Positions 53,943 to 63,273 of a stretch of DNA of 64,000 nucleotides are shown piece by piece. This stretch comes from Thalassolituus sp. UBA674 (lineage in GTDB: Bacteria > Pseudomonadota > Gammaproteobacteria > Pseudomonadales > Oceanobacteraceae), in the NCBI GenBank assembly GCA_002298335.1, contig DBNK01000004.1, positions 1 through 64,000 on the forward strand, given 5' to 3'. A program made the translations under genes and the position numbers. Positions within the stretch are counted from its first letter, which is position 1, and each line of letters opens with the position of its first letter. The notes beneath the pieces are model-generated. The model saw only the letters and a list, made by a program, of their open reading frames with translations, was not told the origin of the DNA and ran no database searches.

Positions 53943-54941
53943 TTATACGAACTCTGACAGCCACTTTGCTTTTTCCTGATCCGTCAGGAAAGACGCTTCG
54001 ATGCTGTTCTTTGCCAGGGCTGTAGCCTGCGCCTCCGTCATGCCCAGAGCCGTCACCAGCGCCAGGTAATTTTCCACCAGATAGCCACCGAAAAACGCCG
54101 GATCATCTGCATTCACTGTGACACACAGACCTTTGTCCAGCAGCGTCAGAATCGGGTGCTCGGCCATATCGTCATAGACTTTCAGGCGGGTGTTCGACAA
54201 CGGGCACACCGTCAGTGGTATGCGGGTTTTAGCCAGCGCGTCCACCAGTTCAGGATCATCGGTACAGCGTACACCATGATCAATCCGCTCTACCTGCAGC
54301 AACGCCAGTGCAGTGTCTATGTATTCGGCAGGGCCTTCTTCACCTGCATGGGCGACACGATGCAGGCCCAGCTCACCCGCAGCCTCAAAAACCCGGGCAA
54401 ACTTTTCGGGCGGGTGACCTACCTCGGATGAATCCAGTCCTACGCCAATGATTTTACCGAGATACGGTTTCGCTTCTTCGAGAGTCGCAAATGCTGCTTC
54501 CTCGGTCAGATGACGCAGGAAGCACAGGATCAGCCCGGAGGTGATACCCAGCTTCGCTTCACCGTCCTTGAGGGCACGGTCAATTCCGTTGATCACGGTT
54601 TCAAAAGCAATGCCGCGGTCGGTGTGAGTCTGCGGGTCAAAAAAGGGTTCCGTGTGCACCACTCCATCCTGCTGGCAGTGCTTCAGATACGCCCAGGTCA
54701 TGTCGTAGAAATCCTGTTCCGTGCGCAACACATCCGCACACCGGTAATAGATATCCAGGAACGACTGCAGGTCCGTGAATTCGTACGCGGCACGGACCTC
54801 ATCTGCCGACTGGTACGGCAGTTCTATACCGTTCCGCTTTGCCAGCTCAAACATCAGTTCGGGCTCAAGAGAACCCTCCAGATGCAGGTGAAGTTCGGCT
54901 TTGGGCAATGTACGGATGAAGGCTTCAGTGGCCAGCGTCAT
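53943..54941 (-). CDS. add: adenosine deaminase-family enzyme, probably adenine deaminase
   Basis: The 332-residue amidohydrolase has the zinc motif HLHLEGSLEP (His18, His20), the FFDPQTHTDRG stretch, GLDSSEVGHPP, VAHAGEEG, ERIDHGVRC with the catalytic His, PLSNTRL and NADDPAFFGGY. It resembles the Pseudomonas PA0148-type proteins that were shown to be adenine deaminases of the Aah1 type although annotated as adenosine deaminase; that relationship is from memory and from the FFDPQTHTDRG block. It deaminates the purine base or nucleoside to hypoxanthine or inosine. It is a single leftward gene. Confidence 0.87.
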   Translation of the reverse strand: MTLATEAFIRTLPKAELHLHLEGSLEPELMFELAKRNGIELPYQSADEVRAAYEFTDLQSFLDIYYRCADVLRTEQDFYDMTWAYLKHCQQDGVVHTEPFFDPQTHTDRGIAFETVINGIDRALKDGEAKLGITSGLILCFLRHLTEEAAFATLEEAKPYLGKIIGVGLDSSEVGHPPEKFARVFEAAGELGLHRVAHAGEEGPAEYIDTALALLQVERIDHGVRCTDDPELVDALAKTRIPLTVCPLSNTRLKVYDDMAEHPILTLLDKGLCVTVNADDPAFFGGYLVENYLALVTALGMTEAQATALAKNSIEASFLTDQEKAKWLSEFV

Positions 54942-55035
54942 GTTGTTTTCCTGTGGTATTTGCCCTGAGGATAAGTGTCCGGCAGACCTGAATCAAGAGG
55001 GTTCTCTGACAGACATTCCCTCAGATTTCAGGCAC

Positions 55036-55062
55036 AAAAAAAGCAGCCCGGAGGCTGCTCTT
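55036..55062 (-). terminator. rho-independent terminator of the desaturase operon
   Basis: On the minus strand AGCAGCC-GGCTGCT (55042-55048 with 55053-55059) forms a 7-bp stem with a CGGA loop followed by a run of seven T. It lies just beyond the desaturase stop codon. Confidence 0.75.
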
Positions 55063-55079
55063 TCTGAGTTGCTTTCAGA

Positions 55080-56186
55080 TCAGGCCATCGCCGTCTGCTG
55101 CTTTGGTTCACGGCTGTAGCGGATGATGCGCGCTACGACCGTGCTGTACTGATGAAACAGGGAACCCGTGTTGTAAGGGATTCCATGCTTCTTACAGACC
55201 GCACGGACTTTCTGCGCCACTTCACCATAACGGTACGACGGCATATCCGGGAACAGGTGATGTTCAACCTGACGGCTCAGGTGACCGCTCATAATGTGCA
55301 GCAGTTTCGAACCTTCGAGGTTTGAAGAACCCAGAATCTGACGGTAATACCACTGGCCGCGTGTTTCGTTCTCACATTCGGCTTCGCTGAAGGTATGAAC
55401 GTTCTCGGTAAAGTGACCGCAGAAAATAATGGTGGAGGCCCATACATTGCGGATCACATTGGCCAGTGCGTTACCCGCCATGATGGCAAAGAACATTGGC
55501 CAGCCCAGGAACACACCCACAACCGCCGGGAAGAACAGGTAGTCCCGGAAGGCCGCCTTGCGGATTTTGGCAAAGAAGTCTTTCGCCAGCTGTTCACGGG
55601 TAATCGGCAGCTTACTGTCTTTTTTCGGTTTACCGAAGAAGACGCGCTCGCCGATCAGCTCGTGATAAGCCACTCCCCACTGGAACAGCAGCGTCATACC
55701 AACGTAAATCGCAAACTGCCAGCGGTTTTCCGGACGCCATTTGGTGTCGTCCGACAGACGCAGAGTACCGTAACCAAAATCTCGGTCTTTGCCGATGATG
55801 TTGGTGTAAGTGTGGTGTTCAAAATTGTGGGTACGGCGCCAGGAATGCGCATCACATACGTTATCCCACTCAAAAGAACGGGAATTCAGGTGTGGGTCAT
55901 TCATGAAGTCGTACGCACCGTGCATGACGTTATGGCCGATTTCCATGTTGTCCAGAATCTTGGCGATACCCAGCATAAAGGCGCCAACCAGCCACCAGAT
56001 CCAGTGATAAAAACCGGCGACCATAACGGCACGGCCACCGATGTCCAGCAGGCGCTGAACACGCACGACCTTACGGATGTATTTCGCATCTTCCTGGCCG
56101 ACTCTGGCCATGGTTTCCTCACGGATCTGATCAATATCCTGACGGAATGCTTCAAGCGTTTCAGCACTTGGAATAGATGTAGTCAT
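55080..56186 (-). CDS. membrane fatty-acid desaturase
   Basis: The 368-residue integral membrane protein has the three histidine boxes of acyl-CoA/acyl-lipid desaturases: HNVMHG, HNFEHH and QVEHH near the C-terminus, which bind the di-iron centre. Hydrophobic segments around 40-75 and 205-245 separate them. It most likely inserts a double bond into acyl chains aerobically, helping to adjust membrane fluidity. It follows the ferredoxin-reductase-like gene by 12 bases on the same strand, which would supply electrons. This pairing resembles the DesB/DesC system of Pseudomonas, but a DesT-type regulator is not next to it. Regiospecificity is not deducible. Confidence 0.92.
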   Translation of the reverse strand: MTTSIPSAETLEAFRQDIDQIREETMARVGQEDAKYIRKVVRVQRLLDIGGRAVMVAGFYHWIWWLVGAFMLGIAKILDNMEIGHNVMHGAYDFMNDPHLNSRSFEWDNVCDAHSWRRTHNFEHHTYTNIIGKDRDFGYGTLRLSDDTKWRPENRWQFAIYVGMTLLFQWGVAYHELIGERVFFGKPKKDSKLPITREQLAKDFFAKIRKAAFRDYLFFPAVVGVFLGWPMFFAIMAGNALANVIRNVWASTIIFCGHFTENVHTFSEAECENETRGQWYYRQILGSSNLEGSKLLHIMSGHLSRQVEHHLFPDMPSYRYGEVAQKVRAVCKKHGIPYNTGSLFHQYSTVVARIIRYSREPKQQTAMA

Positions 56187-56198
56187 AACAGAACCTCG

Positions 56199-57317
56199 TT
56201 AAACGTCGAGTACAACGTCGTTTACAGCCACAGTGACACAAAGCTGGATGTCTTCCTGACCAGTATCAGAATATTTGCCGGTCAGGGTGTTGTAGACCAC
56301 ACCACTCTTCTTGGTGCAGACACACTGGTAGCAGACACCGGCACGGCAACCGCTCAGCGGCTTCAGCCCCTGAGACTCGGCCAGATCCAGCAGGTTCATC
56401 GGGCTGTCCGGATCAGTGACCGCAGACGCACCGGATTTTTCGAAGCTGACGAAAGCTTCACTGCCGGCGCGTTCCATATCGATCGGTGCGGCACCGAAAT
56501 ACTCAAACATGATGTTATCGTCGCTGACGCCCAGCTCTGCCACGGTTTTACGTGCCAGCTGGATCATCGGCGTAGGACCACAGATCATCACCTTACGGGT
56601 GGTGAAGTCCGGGCAGTACTTGTTCAGATGGTCAGCACTGAAGAAACCTTCTTTACTGCCATCCACATACAGGATGTTCAGATTGCTGTGGGCGGCAGCG
56701 ATCTTACTGAACTCGTCCCTGAACAGCGCATTGGCTTCGTCACGGACGTAAAACAGCAGAGTGACGTCACGTTGGCTGTTTTCGGCCGCCAGTTGGTTCA
56801 GCATGGAGCGGAACGGGGTAATACCACTGCCCCCGGCAATCATCAGCAGCGGCTGATTGCCCTGCGGCAGCACAAACTCACCCATCGCCTGGCTCAGAGT
56901 GCAGATACCACCAGAAGCAAACTCCTGACGCAGCCAGGGTGTGATACGCCCACCTTCCTGCACCCGGATACTCATTTCAATTTCACCACTGCGGCGGAAA
57001 TGCTCCGGCGATGTGGAGACAGAGAAGATACGGGTCTGCAGGCTGCCATTCTTCTCGGCAGTGATCTGCAGGTGCTGGCCGGCTTTAAAGCCCTTCCAGG
57101 CTTTACCTGGCTTCAGAACCAGACTGAAGACATCATCTGTCTCCTTGCGCATACGCAGAACACGGGTACGCACAGATTCTGAGTTCCAGCCTGGTAATGC
57201 CATCTGAATCAGCGGCTCAAAGTAGGCTTTGAAGGAATTCTCCTGAGTCAGGCTGTCGGTGACCCAGGCCTTGGCTTTGCCGAATGCGGATTCTGATTTC
57301 ATAACACTCTCGCTCAT
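56199..57317 (-). CDS. ferredoxin reductase-like electron donor for the desaturase
   Basis: The 372-residue protein has an FAD-binding domain (TRIFSVSTSPEHF), an NAD(P)-binding domain (GGSGITPFRSM, VMICGPTPMI) and a C-terminal plant-type 2Fe-2S domain with CRAGVCYQCVC and a later Cys (IQLCV). The order fits the flavin reductase-ferredoxin hybrids that pass electrons from NAD(P)H to membrane desaturases or hydroxylases. It is the first gene of a leftward operon with the desaturase. Confidence 0.92.
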   Translation of the reverse strand: MSESVMKSESAFGKAKAWVTDSLTQENSFKAYFEPLIQMALPGWNSESVRTRVLRMRKETDDVFSLVLKPGKAWKGFKAGQHLQITAEKNGSLQTRIFSVSTSPEHFRRSGEIEMSIRVQEGGRITPWLRQEFASGGICTLSQAMGEFVLPQGNQPLLMIAGGSGITPFRSMLNQLAAENSQRDVTLLFYVRDEANALFRDEFSKIAAAHSNLNILYVDGSKEGFFSADHLNKYCPDFTTRKVMICGPTPMIQLARKTVAELGVSDDNIMFEYFGAAPIDMERAGSEAFVSFEKSGASAVTDPDSPMNLLDLAESQGLKPLSGCRAGVCYQCVCTKKSGVVYNTLTGKYSDTGQEDIQLCVTVAVNDVVLDV

Positions 57318-57734
57318 TGGAACTCCGGTAATGCACTAAGGAGATAAGATGACCCATAGTAATGCTCAGGCGTGAAAGTTGCAGCCCCGGCTGTGTAAGC
57401 TGCGGGGAAAACCGGTTATCCGCGAAATTCAGAAAGGCGTAATCAAACTCAACCGATACAAGTTTATTTTCTTTTAAATCAATAACTTAAAATATCTACA
57501 AGGGCTGATATGCGGATTGTTTTGACATTGATATATGAACATAAGGAAACAATGTTTTTATTATTGATTGATAGCATGCATTCAGCTCACAAGTAAAACC
57601 ACCCGTTTCCGCTCCTCTTTACGGGCTCTCTGAGGTACCTGATTATTCACCGCACAGCCCGAAGGCGGGACTCCGGGCATAAAAAAGGCGACCCGAAGGT
57701 CGCCTTTTCAGAACACGAACCGTGTCAGCAACAA
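57318..57734. other. gene-free stretch with the isocitrate lyase terminator and the desaturase operon promoter region
   Basis: The 417 bases contain no credible gene. The left 280 bases, upstream of the leftward reductase gene, are AT-rich and include an inverted repeat ATTGTTT/AAACAAT (57516-57522 with 57547-57553), possibly a regulator site. The right end holds the isocitrate lyase terminator. Confidence 0.6.
57681..57708 (-). terminator. rho-independent terminator of isocitrate lyase
   Basis: AAAAAAGGCGACC and GGTCGCCTTTT form a 7-bp GC stem with a CGAA loop and flanking A/T runs, 27 bases past the leftward aceA stop. Confidence 0.8.
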
Positions 57735-59333
57735 TCAGATGTTGTTGAACTGGTTAGAAGTGTTCTTAGCACCGCCTGCTTTCAGAGCGCGATCACCAGC
57801 GTAGTATTCTTTGTGATCATCACCCAGGTCAGAACCAGCCATGTTCTGGTGCTTAACGCAAGCGATACCCTGACGGATTTCCTTACGCTGTACGCCAGCA
57901 ACATAACCCAGCATACCAGCTTCACCAAAGTACTCTTTAGCCAGGTTGTCCACAGACAGAGCAGTCGTGTGGTAAGTCGGCAGAGTGATCAGGTGGTGGA
58001 ACACGTTTGCTTCACGTGAACAGTCAGCCTGGAAGGTCTTAACGCGTTCGTCAGCAACAGCAGCCAGCTCTGAGTTGTCGTAGTCTGCAGACATCAGCTT
58101 GTCGCGGTCGTAAGCAGAAACGTCTTTACCTTCAGCAACCCACGCATCGTAAGTCTGCTGACGGAAGCTCAGAGTCCAGTTGAAGGATGGAGAGTTGTTG
58201 TAAACCAGCTTAGCGTCTGGGTGTACTTTACGTACATCGTCCATCATTTCTTTGATTTCGTGTACGGTTGGTACTGCAGTTTCGATCCACAGCAGGTCAG
58301 CACCGGCGTTGATAGCTTCGATACAGTCGAATACACAACGCTCGTGACCAGTACCCTTACGGAATTCGTACAGGCCGGAAGCCAGACGCTTAGGACGAAC
58401 CAGTTTGCCGTTACGGCTGATCAGTACGTCGCCTTCTTTGGTGTCTTCTGGTGCAACTTCTTCAACGTCCAGGTAAGAGTTGTAGATGTCGCCCTGATCG
58501 CCTGGCTCATTAACCACAGCGATTTCTTTGGTCAGACCAGCACCTTCAGAGTCAGTACGTGCAACGATAACACCGTTGTCTACACCCAGCTCCAGGAAGG
58601 CGTAACGCAGAGCACGCAGTTTAGCGTGGAAGTCAGCGTGAGGAACGGTCACTTTACCGTCCTGGTGACCACACTGCTTCTCGTCAGCAACCTGGTTTTC
58701 GATCTGCAGACAGCAGGCACCGGCTTCAATCATCTGCTTGGCCATCAGGTAAGTCGCTTCAGCGTTACCGAAACCAGCGTCGATGTCAGCAATGATAGGT
58801 ACGATGTGAGTTTCGTAGTTGTCGATTTTGCTCAGCAGTTCCGCTTCTTTTGCAGAGTCGCCAGCTTCACGGGCTTTGTCCAGTTCACGGAACAGACCAC
58901 CCAGTTCACGTGCATCAGCCTGACGCAGGAAGGTATACAGTTCGTTAACCAGAGAAGCTACCGCTGTTTTCTCGTGCATGGACTGGTCAGGCAGAGGACC
59001 AAAATCAGAACGCAGGGCAGCAACCATCCAACCAGACAGGTACAGGTAACGACGCTTGGTAGTACCAAAGTGCTTTTTGATGGAGATCAGTTTCTGCTGA
59101 CCTACAAAACCGTGCCAGCAACCCAGAGACTGAGTGTACTTGGTCTTGTCTTTGTCGAACTCAGCCATGTCTGCACGCATGATGTCTGCGGTGTAACGGG
59201 CGATGTCCAGACCGGTTTTGAATTTGTTCTGCTGACGCATACGGGCAGCAGCTTCCGGACGGATTTCGTTCCAGAATTCGTTGCCACCGATAACGCCTTC
59301 AAGCGCTTTGATATCTTCTTGGTAAGTCGACAT
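57735..59333 (-). CDS. aceA: isocitrate lyase
   Basis: Isocitrate lyase splits isocitrate into succinate and glyoxylate, the first glyoxylate-shunt step needed for growth on acetate or fatty acids. The 532-residue length is that of the larger Pseudomonas-type enzymes, not the 434-residue E. coli form. The catalytic signature reads EKQCGHQDGKV, with the family Cys and His, and the substrate-binding SFNWTLSF block is present further on, as is IADIDAGFGNAEA. Codons are strongly optimised, suggesting high expression. It is a single gene; malate synthase is not in the window. The desaturase and thiolase genes nearby fit a fatty-acid diet. Confidence 0.96.
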   Translation of the reverse strand: MSTYQEDIKALEGVIGGNEFWNEIRPEAAARMRQQNKFKTGLDIARYTADIMRADMAEFDKDKTKYTQSLGCWHGFVGQQKLISIKKHFGTTKRRYLYLSGWMVAALRSDFGPLPDQSMHEKTAVASLVNELYTFLRQADARELGGLFRELDKAREAGDSAKEAELLSKIDNYETHIVPIIADIDAGFGNAEATYLMAKQMIEAGACCLQIENQVADEKQCGHQDGKVTVPHADFHAKLRALRYAFLELGVDNGVIVARTDSEGAGLTKEIAVVNEPGDQGDIYNSYLDVEEVAPEDTKEGDVLISRNGKLVRPKRLASGLYEFRKGTGHERCVFDCIEAINAGADLLWIETAVPTVHEIKEMMDDVRKVHPDAKLVYNNSPSFNWTLSFRQQTYDAWVAEGKDVSAYDRDKLMSADYDNSELAAVADERVKTFQADCSREANVFHHLITLPTYHTTALSVDNLAKEYFGEAGMLGYVAGVQRKEIRQGIACVKHQNMAGSDLGDDHKEYYAGDRALKAGGAKNTSNQFNNI

Positions 59334-59590
59334 GAGTCAATCCTTCAAAGAGTTGGGTGAAAGGTTGAAGCCCTGATCACAAAGGCTCAGGCCATCAGAC
59401 ATGCGCATGGTAGGGGTTCACAAGACATAATTGAAATCAATAAGGCCTATATCTGACATTCCCGCTATGAATGTACATGAAAATCACACAGATGCAGGGA
59501 TACAGAGCCTGAAACAGACAGGGATTCCGGTTTCCGGGTCACGAATGACAGGTGCACAGGTCACTCTCTGTCATCCGCTCCACTCTGTAC

Positions 59591-60784
59591 TTACAGAGCT
59601 TCGGCAACGGCATACGCGCTGGACCAGGCCCACTGGAAGTTAAACCCGCCCAGGTGCCCGGTGACGTCGACTACCTCACCGATGAAGTACAGACCCGGGA
59701 CCTTTTTCGCTTCCATGGTTTTGGAAGACAGTTCATCGGTATTCACCCCACCGATGGCAACTTCAGCGGTGCGGTAGCCTTCCGTGCCGGACGGCTTGAC
59801 CTGCCAGCGGTGCAGCGACCCGGCCAGCAACTGGATCTGTTTACCGGACACTTCGGCCAGGGGGCGTGAAGCCGGAAGTTGCAACGCTTCCTGATCCAGC
59901 CACAGCTCGGCAAATTTCTGGGTGGTAACGTCCGCCAGCCAGTTACGCAGATGCGTTTTCGGCTTATGTTGCTGGGCCGCTCTGAGATCTCCGGCAATGT
60001 CCCGCCCCGGCAGCAGGTCAATCAGCAGGGAATCCCCCGGTTGCCAGTAAGAGGATATCTGCAGCATGGCCGGGCCGCTCAGGCCACGGTGGGTAAACAG
60101 CAGGTCATCGCTGAAGCTCTTGTTATTGCATTCCACCGTGACCGGCATTGAGGTACCCGACAGGGCACTGCATAAGGCCTTGTTCTGATCGGTGATGGTA
60201 AAAGGCACCAGAGCAGCCCTGACCGGCAGGACATCCAGCCCGAACTGGCGGGCAATGTCATAGCCAAAGCCGGTTGCTCCCAGGGTCGGAATGGAGGGAC
60301 CCCCGGTAGCGATCACCAGAGAGGCGCAGGTCAGTGGTCCTCTGCTGGTTTCCAGCCGGAACCCTGCTGCGGTTTTCTCAATCCGCTCAACAGCGGTATC
60401 CAGGCATACCTCTGCCCCACTCTTTTCGCATTCGCTCAGCAACATACTGAGAATGTCGGACGCTTTGTTATCGCAGAATAACTGACCGTCTTTTTTCTCG
60501 TGATACGGAATCGCGTAGGCGTCCACCAGAGCGATGAAATCCCATTGGGTATAGCGGCTCAGGGCGGACTTACAGAAATGCGGGTTTGCGCTGAGGTAAC
60601 GCTGAGGCTCGATATAGTAATTGGTGAAATTACAGCGGCCACCGCCAGACATCAGGATCTTCTTACCGGCCTTATTGGCGTGATCCAGTACGATGACTGA
60701 ATGGCCGCGCTGCCCGGCCTGTGCCGCGCAGAACAGACCCGCTGCACCGGCACCGATTATGAGTACATCCACCGATTGCGTCAT
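59591..60784 (-). CDS. NAD(P)/FAD-dependent oxidoreductase, YhiN/HI0933 family
   Basis: The 397-residue flavoprotein has the FAD-binding GAGAAGLFCAAQAGQRGHSV (quoted as IIGAGAAGLFCAAQA), the family motif KKILMSGGGRCNFTN, and the terminal GEVVDVTGHLGGFNFQWAWSSAYAV region. This set defines the HI0933/YhiN group, whose biological reaction is not established. The ATG at 60784 was chosen because GAGGGG precedes it; an in-frame start seven codons upstream is less likely. It is divergent from the acyltransferase gene. Confidence 0.9.
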   Translation of the reverse strand: MTQSVDVLIIGAGAAGLFCAAQAGQRGHSVIVLDHANKAGKKILMSGGGRCNFTNYYIEPQRYLSANPHFCKSALSRYTQWDFIALVDAYAIPYHEKKDGQLFCDNKASDILSMLLSECEKSGAEVCLDTAVERIEKTAAGFRLETSRGPLTCASLVIATGGPSIPTLGATGFGYDIARQFGLDVLPVRAALVPFTITDQNKALCSALSGTSMPVTVECNNKSFSDDLLFTHRGLSGPAMLQISSYWQPGDSLLIDLLPGRDIAGDLRAAQQHKPKTHLRNWLADVTTQKFAELWLDQEALQLPASRPLAEVSGKQIQLLAGSLHRWQVKPSGTEGYRTAEVAIGGVNTDELSSKTMEAKKVPGLYFIGEVVDVTGHLGGFNFQWAWSSAYAVAEAL

Positions 60785-60918
60785 CCGCCCCTCTGGTTCT
60801 TCCACGCTGTTTCTGGTCGTAACGGTTTAACACCTGTGCCAGTGACCGGTTATTGCCCTGTCACAAGCGGCTGCTATTATGCCAGCTTTTACCGAATCTT
60901 ATCCTGACCGAGTACCGA

Positions 60919-61719
60919 ATGAAGCTGATCGACCGCGAAGGCATGCACTCCACCACCGGACTGGCGCCCTGGAAAATCAACCTGTTGCTGCGGGTAATGG
61001 GTGTACCAAAACTGGAAAAGGCTTATTTCAAACTGGATGACCCGCGCGGGCTCGATCTGATTCAGGCGATTTTTGATGTCTACCGCATCCGTATGGAATA
61101 CGATGCCGAAAAAATGAAAGCGGCGATTCCGGCAGATGGCGCTTTCATTACGGTATCCAACCACCCGTTCGGGTTTCTGGACGGTGTTTCCCTGATCAAC
61201 ATCATCGGTCGCCTGCGCCCCGGTTATAAAGTCGTGGCCAATTTTCTGCTGGCGTTTTTTGATCCGATCAAAGACATGTTTATTACGGTTAACCCGTTTG
61301 AAAACGCCGGGCCGCGCCGCATGGGCGGCACGCAGAAATGCCTGGAAATTCTGAAGTCCGGTCAGGGCGTGGGGCTGTTTCCCGCCGGAGAAGTCTCCAC
61401 CTGGTACAAGGACCGCAAAGGCATTCAGGATAAGGACTGGTCACTGTCGAGCATGAAACTGATTCTGCAGGCTGGTGTGCCGGTAATCCCGGTGTACTTT
61501 GAAGGCAGCAACAGCCGCACCTTTCACGTCATGGGCAAAGTACACCCTGTGCTGCGAACCCTGCGTCTGGCCATTGAGATGATGAAAAAAGAAAACTCCG
61601 GCATACGTCTGCATGCCGGAGAAGCGATTCCCTTTGAAGTTATCCGCGATATGACGCCCGACGCCCTGCGCATTTACCTGCGTGAGGCGACCTACGCTCT
61701 GGCGCCTGTGCGTCGCTGA
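60919..61719 (+). CDS. lysophospholipid acyltransferase-family protein
   Basis: The 266-residue protein fits the LPLAT superfamily: SNHPFGFLDG provides the catalytic His and Asp (here spaced H-x5-D, as in the hemolysin-associated branch), and LFPAGEVSTW is the FPEGTRS-like substrate motif, with VIPVYFEGSNSR further on. It probably transfers an acyl chain to a glycerol-phosphate or ornithine-type lipid. The ATG at 60919 fits family starts. It ends one base before the convergent chemoreceptor gene. Confidence 0.87.
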   Translation: MKLIDREGMHSTTGLAPWKINLLLRVMGVPKLEKAYFKLDDPRGLDLIQAIFDVYRIRMEYDAEKMKAAIPADGAFITVSNHPFGFLDGVSLINIIGRLRPGYKVVANFLLAFFDPIKDMFITVNPFENAGPRRMGGTQKCLEILKSGQGVGLFPAGEVSTWYKDRKGIQDKDWSLSSMKLILQAGVPVIPVYFEGSNSRTFHVMGKVHPVLRTLRLAIEMMKKENSGIRLHAGEAIPFEVIRDMTPDALRIYLREATYALAPVRR

Positions 61720-63204
61720 TTATTCCTGCGTCTGCAGGCTGTTCGCAGACTCTGACATAGAGGCCAGTTCTTTCTGCAGACTGACGATGGTTCCGGCAAT
61801 CTCGGAAGTTGCACCGAAGGCATCTTCAATGGCACCGCGGATCGCTTCAAACTTCTCGGTCATCTGCTCATTCAGGTCACGCTGCTGCTCACTGTCACTG
61901 GCGAGAGTACGCAGGAACTGAGCCACGTCATTACTGCTGGCCACGACACTCTGCAGAGCTTCATCCGCTTTCGCCGCGTTTTCTTTACCCGTCTGCATCA
62001 GGCCGGTTGCCTGAGTCATGGACTCCATGGCTTCCTGAGTGACGCTGACGATACTGCCGACCTGTGAGCTGATTTCTCCGGTGGAGTTGTGGGTGCGTTC
62101 CGCCAGCCCCCGGACTTCATCAGCCACCACGGCAAAGCCACGGCCGTGCTCACCGGCACGGGCTGCTTCAATCGCCGCATTCAGAGCCAGCAGGTTGGTC
62201 TGCTCAGCCACCGACTGAATCACCTCCACAATACTGGTAATTTCTTCACTGCGGCGGGTCAGTTCTTCAATTTTGGCCGCGGCGCCGGACAGCATCTTCG
62301 AGACGGCCGCCATATCTTTATTCGAGCGCGACATGACCTCTCCGGTCTGAGAAACACGCTCGCCGACCTGAGACGCATCCTCCGCGACTTTCACCGAACG
62401 GTCAGCGTTCTCATTCAGTTGCTGTTTGAATTTTGCCATGCCGTCAAAAAGCGTATTTGCATGACGGGTCTGTTCCTGCATGCTGTCAGCCGTCTGACGC
62501 GCTTTCGCCGAGATATCAGAGCTGTCCTGATTCACTTTCACCAGGGAATGGCTGAGTGATTCGAGCAGATTGCGGACGCGCTCAGATACGCTTTCAGCTT
62601 TACGACGTTCGGATTCCAGATCTGCAAAGCTCAGCATCTTGGTCACTTCGATAATCAGTGCCAGCAGACATATCGCGAACGTCGCCAGGACAGACGCAGC
62701 AGACAGCATGATGTAGTGGCCTTCCTCACTCAGCAACAGGGTTTTATCCGGCTGCAGAAAGGCAATCGCTAACAGGGAGAAAAGGGTCGCACCTGCCCAG
62801 GCAGCGCCAGCCCAGACGCCGTTCATTAATACTGCGGTGAGCGGCATCACCATAAATCCGGGCAGGATGTAACTTTCAATGCCTCCATCCAGCCAGCTGA
62901 TCCAGAGCAGGTAAGACAGGAAACCAAAGCCCTGGACGGTCGCCGCACCATAGACGGAACCGGATAACTTCAGCAATGTAACAGCGCAGGTGCCCATGAT
63001 GACGAAATACACATGTGGCTGAATCCAGCCGTCGAGTCCGAGAAAGACCTGCAGCATCCAGAATGTAAGACCAGCCATAATCGACAGGAAGGATGATCCG
63101 ATAATGACACGCACCTGCAGAAGTTTGGCCGGATCCGTTGGTTTGGGGGTTGGTGCAAAGGCATCCAGTAAAGCGAGCATATGAAATACCTGTTTTGGGT
63201 TCAT
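61720..63204 (-). CDS. methyl-accepting chemotaxis protein with integral-membrane sensor
   Basis: The 494-residue protein has about six predicted transmembrane helices between residues 30 and 205 with only short loops, so any ligand is sensed in or near the membrane. It lacks a HAMP. The signalling domain has the standard tip EQTNLLALNAAIEAARAGEH and flanking methylation helices. A start at 63204 is used; an ATG at 63180 with AGGT seven bases upstream is an alternative. It ends next to the acyltransferase stop. Confidence 0.88.
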   Translation of the reverse strand: MNPKQVFHMLALLDAFAPTPKPTDPAKLLQVRVIIGSSFLSIMAGLTFWMLQVFLGLDGWIQPHVYFVIMGTCAVTLLKLSGSVYGAATVQGFGFLSYLLWISWLDGGIESYILPGFMVMPLTAVLMNGVWAGAAWAGATLFSLLAIAFLQPDKTLLLSEEGHYIMLSAASVLATFAICLLALIIEVTKMLSFADLESERRKAESVSERVRNLLESLSHSLVKVNQDSSDISAKARQTADSMQEQTRHANTLFDGMAKFKQQLNENADRSVKVAEDASQVGERVSQTGEVMSRSNKDMAAVSKMLSGAAAKIEELTRRSEEITSIVEVIQSVAEQTNLLALNAAIEAARAGEHGRGFAVVADEVRGLAERTHNSTGEISSQVGSIVSVTQEAMESMTQATGLMQTGKENAAKADEALQSVVASSNDVAQFLRTLASDSEQQRDLNEQMTEKFEAIRGAIEDAFGATSEIAGTIVSLQKELASMSESANSLQTQE

Positions 63205-63273
63205 ACACTCAGTCTAGCCAAGGCCGGATTAATTGCCTGCGTCAGAACAGAATCAGCGTCGTCGTTCTGTGTC

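Noticed and set aside
55395..57182. Long rightward open frame (595 codons) opposite the desaturase and reductase genes
   Set aside because: It is antisense to two genes with complete catalytic motifs, spans their boundary and has no recognisable domain or ribosome-binding site; it reflects codon bias.
58221..59360. 379-codon rightward frame opposite isocitrate lyase
   Set aside because: It is antisense to aceA and arises from optimal-codon bias; the product is Val/Phe/Thr-rich without family similarity.
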